30,390 bases of DNA from positions 1 through 30,390 of the forward strand of contig CAXIUT010000035.1 of the NCBI GenBank assembly GCA_964035545.1, given 5' to 3'. Below are positions 22,854 through 30,390 of the stretch, piece by piece (position 1 is the first letter of the stretch; the number at the start of each line of letters is the position of its first letter). The notes under the pieces were generated by a model. It was not told the origin of the DNA, did no database searches, and was given only the letters and a program-made list of their open reading frames with translations. Origin of the DNA: Bugula neritina (Eukaryota; Bryozoa; Gymnolaemata; Cheilostomatida; Bugulidae). Both the position numbers and the translations under genes were made by a program.

Positions 22854-25087
22854 ATGATTGAATTCATACTTCAGGATTAGTGTCGGGGGAAGGTGTTGCT
22901 ATTCGGTGGGACCATTCTGATGGTTGTTTTGGTGATAGGGATATTCAAGTTGATAACTGGATCTATCATAGTGGGTATTTTACTGTTTGCGTTGTTGATG
23001 TATTTTCTGTTGAAAGCATTGGGCGCCTATGTGATGTATCCTGGGAGTTCATTTTATACTCGTTCTGAGATGTAGATTCGTATGGGTCGAGAGATATCTA
23101 ATAGGATGGTAGTATTTTTTAATAGTTTGCATTTTTTGCATATGTCTGTTGTGCAAAAGAAATACACTTCACATCAGAATCATCATGATTTTGTTGTTGT
23201 TATTCGAAATCATGTCAAAACTATGATCTAGGTGCTGGCTATGTTCGAATAGACTTTGTCATAAAGGAAAAAGAAAATGATTGCTTGGTATAGATAAATT
23301 GAATAGATCATGAGTTAGGAGTAAGAAGAGATATCGATTGATTAGCTATTATCTAGACCAAGAATTATTGATGGTTTAAGTTAAGAAATCAATCAAAGTT
23401 TGATATCAAAATTTCAGAGAATATAGCTTCTGTTAAGGAAACTGCACTCCACGATTCAATCATACTCTCCGCCTAGTGGTTCACTTGCTTTGTTGAAATT
23501 TAGAATATTTGAGTAGAATCTTTATTAGATGCGTTTTGCTTTTCATACTTGGAATTCAGCTTTTAACTATGAGTTGAAAATGATAAAAACATCTGACAAT
23601 TAAACCATTGAAACGTAATATAGATATATATTTAGAACTATTATCCATAACTATTTAAAGAAGAACTTTTTAGCAGGTAGTTATTCATAACCTAATACAT
23701 CCAAAAAAACAATTCTATTTTGCAATCCTAACGGAGTATTTATTCAATTTTTTGGATTTGATAATTAATACATAAGAAACTATCTACGTCAAGTATTTTA
23801 TAAACTATTTAGGGATATAATGTGATTTTATGGAACTATAGAGGGTATGGCCAATCAACTGGCAATCCATCCATATGCAAATCTCAAGTAGATGCAAGCA
23901 ATGTTTTTCTACACTACAAGTAATTGGGTTATGATATCAAAATTATCCATGGATATTCGATAGGCGGAGCAGCTGCAGTTGGAATCTTTGACAAGTTGAA
24001 AGAGTAAACACGTGATGTGTAGGTGTTGATAGTAGACCGTTCTTTTTCATCGATTGGTTAGGTATGATTCGGATAAGGTAGATGTCGATTGAATTTGGGC
24101 CTGCTTTGCATGGATTGACTAAATTGATATTTTGGGATGACAATATTGATTTATCTTCTCAATTTTAGTCTGTGAAGTGTAGCAAGTTGCTGATTTGGGA
24201 CAATTATGACGAGGTGATACCTGACCGTGCTTCTTTCAAGAGCAGGATAATAAAGAGAAAGAGAAAAGCGGTTAAATCTAACAGTATGTTTGCCTTTGAC
24301 TAAGATCTGTAGATCAACCAATTGAACGAAGATGTATAAACTAATCTATTACAATAGAACCATAATCCTGATTTCCAATCTTTGACTCAAAAACTCATCT
24401 ATACCCTTCGTAAATTGATAAGAGCCAAAGAAGATGCAGAATTAGAGTAAAAAATAGAGTAAGTTAACAAGGAAGACGACAGGGAAACTTCTAGTAATAG
24501 TTGTAATATTGGTCGAAGTGTCGGAGAAGGGGTTTAGTATCTGGTTGATGTTGTTAATTAGCTAGATGGAGGAGGTATTCAGCTGATGAATGAGGTGAAG
24601 CAGTTGTCTCATATGATGGAATAACATCCTTAGAAGTTCAATCATATGTGTTAATCATATGTGTTGGGGATAGTGTGTTATGGATCATATTTTCCTTTGC
24701 AAGTTGGTTTGCATAATCATCAAAAAATAAAATAAAACACTCTTGTACTTCATTTTAACTCAGCTTAAACTGTAGCGTTCGATGGTTAAATTACAGGAAA
24801 AGTTTTATCTTGATATATCTGAGCCATAGCTATTCTTCAAGAAGGAAGAAACTACTGAACAGTTGATAAAGAATATGTACCATATATACTTCAAATTGTC
24901 TCAGTTGGTGAGCGATTACTTCAGTGAAGAGTGGTTCGCTTTGCACGGCAGTTTGTTACCAACGAACAATGGACATAACAGTAACTTGAGTATTGAATAA
25001 ATTAGAATTCTTAATGGATTTATTAAGGATTGTTTATCAAAGGAATTAGAGGAGAAGGAGGAAATATCTGAGGAAAAGATGTTGTGA
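22854..25087 (+). CDS. membrane-anchored alpha/beta hydrolase (three short introns)
   Basis: The ATG at 22854 and introns at 23793-23812, 24062-24081 and 24745-24763 give 724 residues. Residues about 14-60 form two adjacent membrane spans (VLLFGGTILMVVLVIGIF, then IIVGILLFALLMYFLL). A helical region of about 230 residues follows. The alpha/beta-hydrolase core reads TILFCNPNGVF, GYNVILWNYRGYGQSTG (oxyanion/HG-like loop), the nucleophile elbow HGYSIGGAAA (Ser near 362), LIVDRSFSSIGE, the acid DNYDEVIP (Asp near 439) and a late NNGHNS (His near 688). This is the Ser-Asp-His triad order of ABHD-type serine hydrolases. About 200 charged residues are inserted between the acid and the His. It probably acts on lipid or acyl substrates at a membrane, although the substrate is not visible in the sequence. 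Confidence 0.88.
23793..23812 (+). other. intron, 20 nt
   Basis: GTATTTTATAAACTATTTAG in the hydrolase gene. Removal joins YIRNYLRQ to GYNVILWNYRG. Confidence 0.9.
24062..24081 (+). other. intron, 20 nt
   Basis: GTATGATTCGGATAAGGTAG. The next in-frame codons would otherwise hit TGA at once. Removal joins DRSFSSIGE to MSIEFGPALHG. Confidence 0.88.
24745..24763 (+). other. intron, 19 nt
   Basis: GTACTTCATTTTAACTCAG. Removal joins HQKIKENTL to LKLERSMVKLQEKFYL and carries the frame past a TGA to the catalytic-His region. Confidence 0.85.
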
Positions 25088-25198
25088 ATCTTTATACTTA
25101 AGATAATTATTTATTAAGATAAAATAGATTAATATAGTTTAATTTTGAATGGAATAGAAGTATCTAAGCTGACAAATAATATTTTAATAACTTTTAGA

Positions 25199-26659
25199 AT
25201 GTTTGGAGGATAAAGTTAAAGAAACCTCTTACATTCGACTCCCAACATCCGAATAGCTCCTGACAAAGTGACCCTATATCATGAAAAACAACAATATTCT
25301 AAAGAGATATTCGTATAAAGTGCCTAATAATCAAGTATTTTACACGTACCTATCTACATCTACGGCTATATGAATGAATTAATAAAGGTTGATATTGAGT
25401 AGGAGTATGTAAGTGGTAGATTTACTATATATGCGACTCCTTTGATAAATTTGTTGATAAGTCATGTGTTGTAGTTGAGGAAGAAGGAAATAGCTGAGAT
25501 GGATGCTAATCGAATTAATCGCTATATTCGTTCTTAGTTGGATAAAGTTAAAGATTATATAAGGAATAATTTGATTTTAGAGTGTGGAGAAACTGTGATT
25601 GATATTATTAACTAGAATAAGATAAAACAAAAAAATAGGAAGTATAGTTTGTAGTCATTTGATGAGGAATCTGGAAGTGATTAAGATTAGGACTAACCTG
25701 ATAACTTTTATTACAAAGAAGTAGTGAATAGTTAGGCTGTAAATACTGTTACTTATCAGATAAAAGGTATTTTTACTTGTGAATTTGACTGGGATAATTT
25801 TTACTTTCCTTATCTAGAAATAGTTTCTGCTCTTAAAATCAGAGCAAGACAGCTATATTATGATAAAATTATAATAAGGTATAATATGTTAGAGTTCAGT
25901 AAGAATTCCTAATCTTTTGTTAGACAATTTTGTTTGAAATTCATACAAAAAAGTGAGACTCAATTTGGTATATATAATGTGAATTGTCAGGAGGGGAGTT
26001 ATTCTGTGAATGCAGTCAAAAAATAAATGTAGAAACATCATTATTAATAGAATAATCGGTATTCTATTCCTACTATGGATTAATATTTTTCTGAAACGAG
26101 GTATTTTTAGTTTAAATTTCAAGTATTTTCTTATAATTTACCTTTTATGCTGAGAAATTTGATTCCTCATTTGATATTGCTTTTTGTGTCTATTATGAGT
26201 TATTTTGGAGGAGCCGATTAAATACCTCCAGTTTATGGTAATATAATTTTGCTAGGAATTACTTTGATAGAATCGCTATCTAATTTTAGGAGGAGCAAGT
26301 TTGACAATTCAACTATAAATATATATCAGATTAATCTTTTTGGTATCATTTTGATAAATCTTATGTTATTTATAGTTTCTACTAAAAATTTTTATGGAGA
26401 CAATAACTAAAAACCAAATATTAATGCTGAAAATGCTATATTTTGGATATCTGTGGGAATAGGAGTCTTTTTCTTTGCTTCTAATTACTACATATTTTTT
26501 TATTTTGGATTAAAAAAATAATAATACTCCTTTGAGTCGTTAAAAGTGATGAAAAAGAAAAGAATGGAGTGGTGGATATGGAATTAGTAGGAGATAATTG
26601 AAACTCTTAATGAAGTATAACCTACTGTATCATCTCTTACTTCATTGAGTAGTGTTTGA
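25199..26659 (+). CDS. four-TM protein resembling a pentameric ligand-gated channel subunit
   Basis: An intronless frame of 486 residues runs from the ATG at 25199 to TGA 26657-26659. The first 310 residues are polar with beta-rich stretches (HVPIYIYGYMNELIKVDIE and TVTYQIKGIFTCEFDWDNFY). Four hydrophobic segments follow: LRNLIPHLILLFVSIMSYF, YGNIILLGITLIESLSNF, INLFGIILINLMLFIVS and IFWISVGIGVFFFASNYY. A charged tail of about 45 residues (KVMKKKRMEWW) closes the protein. A large N-terminal beta domain, with the ion-channel-like IKGxFxxxFDWxxFYFP stretch followed by M1-M4, fits the Cys-loop/pentameric channel plan. However, there is no signal peptide, no Cys-loop that I can see, and an acidic insert (DEESGSDEDEDEP). 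It could be another four-TM family. Family assignment is inference from topology. Confidence 0.68.
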
Positions 26660-26704
26660 TTATTATGATATTTTATATTTTCAATATTATTTTGAATATT
26701 TAAT

Positions 26705-28822
26705 ATGAAAGCTAATAAGGAAAAAGAGTGGCAGTTTTAAGAATAAGTTAAATGCCAGGAACTACCTTTTAACGAAGAATAAACTATAAAGCTTTAAAAT
26801 TCTATTCTATATGTAAGGTACAAACAATGGTTAAAAGATCATGGTGCCTTAATTGATTCTCGTCTCAGATATCCTTCCTATTTTGGAGAAGCTAAGAAAG
26901 GAGTTATTGGAATAAGCGCTGCTCAGATGATAGATAAAAATAGAGCTGTTATCGCTGTACCTTACAACTTACTTATTACGGTTGAAAAAGTAAAATAAGA
27001 TATTTAGCTCTTTGAAATAGTTAAAGATAATGTGAGTTATTTTAAACATGACTAAGACGCAGCTATGAAAATATTAGTTCTTTACATATCTAGTGAGTTG
27101 ATTAAAGGTTAAAAATCTATCTATTATCCTTATTTTTGTATTTCTAATTAAGATTTTCTTAGTGGTTGGGAAAGCAGGTACTTACATATGCTTGAAAATA
27201 GAGATCTAATGAAGAAAATGAAGGAACAGCGTTAAGTTATTGAACTTTAGTTTATGAATTTTTTAAGAATCTATCGTAGATATGATAATATTTTTCCTCA
27301 AAAAATGAGTAATAACTAATACCAAAAAATATTCTAAAAATCTTATATTTTTATTGTTACTCGAGCATTTGGATGGTCTCTTCCTTCCATATCTCTGATT
27401 CCACTAGGTGATTCTTTGAATCATAGTAATATCAGATATGTTAATCATTTCGTAGTAAACACTGAGGAAGAAGTCAATCCTAAGCAAGAGGAATTAATGA
27501 CTCAGACTGGATATAAACAGTATCACAAAGAAGTTAACTTATCTTTGCTAAAGAATGAAAGTTTAAAGTTAGAAGAAAAGGATTTGGCTTAATTAAGAAA
27601 GTAGAAAAAGAGTAAGGTGATGAAGTTTGTTTAGAAACATCAGGATTTATTGATTCAAAGTGAGAAACTAAAAGGAATGTAGATAGAGAAGATAGTTTTA
27701 CCTAAAAATAAATCTGAACTTAGAAATAAACAGTATCATATTTTACATCAACAGTATAAAGCTGGTGTCCATAAATTGAAAAATCTTCATTTTTATTAAT
27801 CGTCTTGCGATTAAGATAACGATACTGATGAAGAGACTTTATTTGAGAGAGAGATGAAGTATGAGAAGTTTACATTTTACGATAAGGAAAGAGTAGTTAA
27901 TGAAAATAACAAGAAAAAGGAAGTAAAAAAGTTATGGAAGATGTATTTATAAGATTCAGAATAAGAAGAGGAAGAAGAATAAAAGCCTTAAAGAATTAAA
28001 AATCAAACAAGTAAAAAATAGAATTAGAAATTAAAAGAAGAAATAAAATAAAAGTTGTTTAAATAAAACGAATCAAGTGAAGTATCATATGAAGATTCTG
28101 AAGATGAAGATGATCCTGTTTGGGACTGGATTGATAAGGCTAATCATAAAAAGACATATTTTATAATGAGTACTAAGGAAGTAGTGAGATAGAAATAACA
28201 AATTTATAACTTCTATGGAAGAAGAACAAATAGATTTTTACTTAGCAATTACAATTTTGTATTAAAAGATAATATCTATGATTCATATCCTCTAAGTGTC
28301 AAATTGGATGATAAAATATCGACTAAAGTAGGTGTATCTAAGTTACTTATATTTTCTAAGAAAGAAGAGGAAGGAATTAAGAGTAGGTAGTTTAGTTTAA
28401 AGAGATATTTGATAAATAATGATTTGGTCAATATTTGTCGAAGTTATGTTATTTTATGGAATAAAAAATAATGGAATCAGTGTCGATTGACTATTCCTTT
28501 TGATAGATAAATTGAGGTTAAAACTTTGGAGTTGTATCAGTAAATTATCAAATATTTATCTAAATAGTTTACAACTTCTATTGAATAAGATTAATAAGAA
28601 GAGGAAGAAGAGGTACTTAAACATGAAGAAAGAATGTCGATTCTTTTTAGAAATTAATACAAAAAGATTCTTAAAGGTCAAGATAAGTTAATAGTTCGTA
28701 GTCTTCAATATCTGAAGAAGTGGGAAGTGAACTCTATTCAGAAGTTTTAGTAGCCAGATATGAAGTGGATAAAAAGATTGAAGCCATATATATTATCTCT
28801 TGAATCTGCAGTTTCTTTATGA
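26705..28822 (+). CDS. SETD3/SETD6/LSMT-type SET-domain methyltransferase with large insertion
   Basis: The frame from the ATG at 26705 to TGA 28820-28822 has 705 residues. The N-terminal half of a SET domain of the Rubisco-LSMT/SETD3/SETD6 class is visible: GVIGISAAQ, AVIAVPYNLLITVEKVK, ALK-type helices, then FIVTRAFGWSLP and LIPLGDSLNHSNIR (the class NHs motif, near residue 240). About 220 charged residues follow, including acidic tracts, before the second half resumes: REKEQIYNFYGRRTN (class GEQIxxxYGxxxN), RFLLSNYNFVLKDN. A substrate-binding-like helical region covers roughly 530-700. The likely role is protein-lysine or histidine N-methylation using S-adenosylmethionine. The long insertion is unusual but keeps both halves in frame. 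The next gene starts 49 bases later in another frame. Confidence 0.82.
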
Positions 28823-28871
28823 TAGAAATGATGATTAGAATACCTTATTATAATTCCATTTATAATCGAAG

Positions 28872-30230
28872 ATGATCAAGAAAGATTTCTAAAATGAAAT
28901 AGTTCTTTTTGATGACTAGGATGAGTAGATATAATAAAATCCTGTACCTAAATAGCCAGGAGAGATATTCCTTTTCGATGATTAAGAGTGCCTTGAAGTA
29001 TCTGAATCTTTTCATGATGTTGAAGAACCATCATATTCATCGTAGGAAAGAAAAGAAATGAGTAAGGAGTAATATAGTGATAAGCTTAATGAGCTTCAAG
29101 GTAAAATTATGTTTACGAATATATCTAATTTGGGAAAAGATGTGAAAAAGGCTAAGAAGACATATTTCTAAGAGGCTAAATAAAAAAGAAAAAGTATTTA
29201 ATCTGTTTGTAAACAAAGAAATTCTAAAAGAATTTAATAAATTGTTTTTTAACCTAAAGCAGGTAAAATTAAAGTTAATTTTGATTATGACAGGTCGAAA
29301 ATTAACAACTTTTTTCATTAACAAAAAAAATAAAATCGTCTATAGAGAAAATCTCAAAAACTTGAAGAATTTTCTATGAGCGATGAAATTGTACCTGAAA
29401 GTGCTACTGAAAGTTTTAACAAACAAATGCATCAAAAAAGTTTAACAGGAGCTTAATTTAAAGAAAAGAATGATTTGAAAATCGAAGAGGATCTCAACAA
29501 GAACACTTTGAAAGTGTCTAATTTTAGATAATTTTTATACAACCAACTAAAGCCAAGTTACACAATATTTTTATCAATTAAGAAGACGGTTAGTGGGATA
29601 ATAAATTCGACATACAAGATGTATTTTCAGGAGAATAGTCGATTTGTGATGTCATGTTAGAAGCAGGGTTTTTCTAAATATGTTTTTTCAACTAGTTAGG
29701 TTCATATCGCATAAGATCATATAAGTTATTTGGGCAAGATGTAGAGTAATTTTTTTGGAACTGAGTTTCAGATGTATGATTCAGGATAGTAGTATTCAAA
29801 AACAAAAATGATGTAAAATTATAAAAAGCAGTTGGCTTCTATCAATTATCATCAAGATTAGCATCAACCTCGAGAGATAACTACTTATATTACTACTTGT
29901 GATAATAAATCGTCAGAATTTACTATATTGGATGGAAATAATGATATTATTCAAAGCAAGGTCAAATATTCTAGTTATAAAAATATACATAAGTTGAAAA
30001 GTAAAGATCCTGGATTTGATGAGAATTAGAATTGTTATAAATTAGATTTTAAGGAAGTTGCTGGAGTTGCTTCTACTAAAAATTTTATCGTTTAGAGTCC
30101 AGAATATCCTGATGCGCTTATTTTTGGAAGGCAAGATAAAGATTCTTATATAATGAGAATTAAGGCTCCTTTTTCGATAATGCAAGCAGTGTCAATTGCC
30201 ATGTCGAGTATTCATCGAAAGTTTCTGTGA
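28872..30230 (+). CDS. Tubby-domain protein
   Basis: The ATG at 28872 opens MIKKDFENEIVLFDD and runs 452 residues to TGA 28228+2000 (30228-30230), close to the telomere. The first 210 residues are charged and probably disordered, with a basic stretch (KKAKKTYFEEAKEKRK). Residues about 225-452 match the Tubby C-terminal fold: YTIFLSIKK, HISYLGKMESNFFGTEF, QMYDSGEEYSKTK, KLKSKDPGFDENENCYKL, DF, GVASTKNFIVESPEYP, ALIFGRQDKDSYIMRIKAP and MQAVSIAMSSIHRKFL. In the family the C-terminus QAFxIALSSFDxK closes a helix through the barrel, as here. Tubby domains bind phosphoinositides and, in TULP proteins, help deliver membrane cargo into cilia. An alternative reading joins it to the SET gene through a 28-nt intron (28811-28838). 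Confidence 0.88.
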
Positions 30231-30303
30231 TTTCAGCATATTATTATTTGATTACTTATATAAAATATTTTATGAATAAATTTATATTTTAATAAAAAGT
30301 TAT
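30231..30303. other. 3' trailer and subtelomere
   Basis: These 73 AT-rich bases lie between the Tubby stop codon and the right telomere. They must hold the 3' end of the transcript. Nothing else is visible. Confidence 0.5.
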
Positions 30304-30390
30304 GGGGTTGGGGTTGGGGTTGGGGTTGGGGTTGGGGTTGGGGTTGGGGTTGGGGTTGGGGTTGGGGTTGGGGTTGGGGTTGGGTTGGGG
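30304..30390. repeat. right telomere, G4T2 repeats
   Basis: GGGGTT repeats begin at 30304 and run to the end of the window with the G-rich strand outward, which is correct for a right end. One unit near 30382-30386 is GGGTT, a three-G variant. The remaining units are regular. Confidence 0.98.

Noticed and set aside
22880-23068. Plus-strand ORF beginning MSGEGVAIRW
   Set aside because: It is an out-of-phase shadow of the membrane-hairpin region of the hydrolase, whose frame starts at 22854.

Overview
The window looks like one complete macronuclear minichromosome of a ciliate. It starts with about 81 bases of C4A2 repeats and ends with about 87 bases of G4T2 repeats, so both telomeres are present on a molecule of about 30.4 kb. 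With the standard code almost nothing is open. When TAA and TAG are read as sense and TGA is the only stop, nearly every base between the telomeres belongs to a gene. No gene-free stretch exceeds about 220 bases.

Several lines of evidence suggest that TAA/TAG encode glutamate, as in peritrich ciliates (Vorticella, Carchesium and relatives), rather than the glutamine of Tetrahymena and Paramecium. TAR codons fall on the Glu of the kinase APE motif, on the Glu of the SelW-type GAFE motif, on the Glu of the SET-domain GEQI-type motif, and on several conserved Glu positions of CTNNBL1. Inside one gene, TAR in one domain copy aligns with GAR in its paralogues at five columns. Introns are tiny: eleven are 19 or 20 nt and one is 25 nt. 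All start with GTA and none is a multiple of three.

Layout, left to right. 257-2736 (+) is a coiled-coil protein. 2869-5793 (-) is a 974-codon coiled-coil frame broken by one in-frame TGA. 5823-5993 (-) is a doubtful small ORF. 6010-6358 (-) is a small membrane protein. 6495-13559 (+) is a giant protein of 2354 residues with a SelW/Rdx-like N-terminus, a long Lys/Glu-rich middle and five SPRY-like domains; the middle three domains lie in an essentially perfect 798-bp tandem repeat. A run of four minus-strand genes follows: B-box zinc finger (13628-14125), ankyrin-repeat protein (14243-14668), ULK/ATG1-like protein kinase (14726-16321) and PH plus papain-like hydrolase (16364-17578). Next come a TFIIS-central-domain-like protein (17702-18850, +), two unrecognised proteins (18897-19637, -; 19842-20713, +) and the spliceosome-associated armadillo protein CTNNBL1 (20751-22262, -). 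The right arm is all plus strand: small coiled coil (22425-22830), membrane-anchored alpha/beta hydrolase (22854-25087), four-TM protein resembling a pentameric ligand-gated channel (25199-26659), SETD3/SETD6-type SET protein (26705-28822) and Tubby-domain protein (28872-30230).

The genes do not form one pathway. They are a compact mix of signalling, cytoskeletal, RNA-processing and membrane functions, as expected of a gene-dense somatic ciliate chromosome. Everything here comes from hand translation. Protein identities rest on motif recognition, not on database searches.
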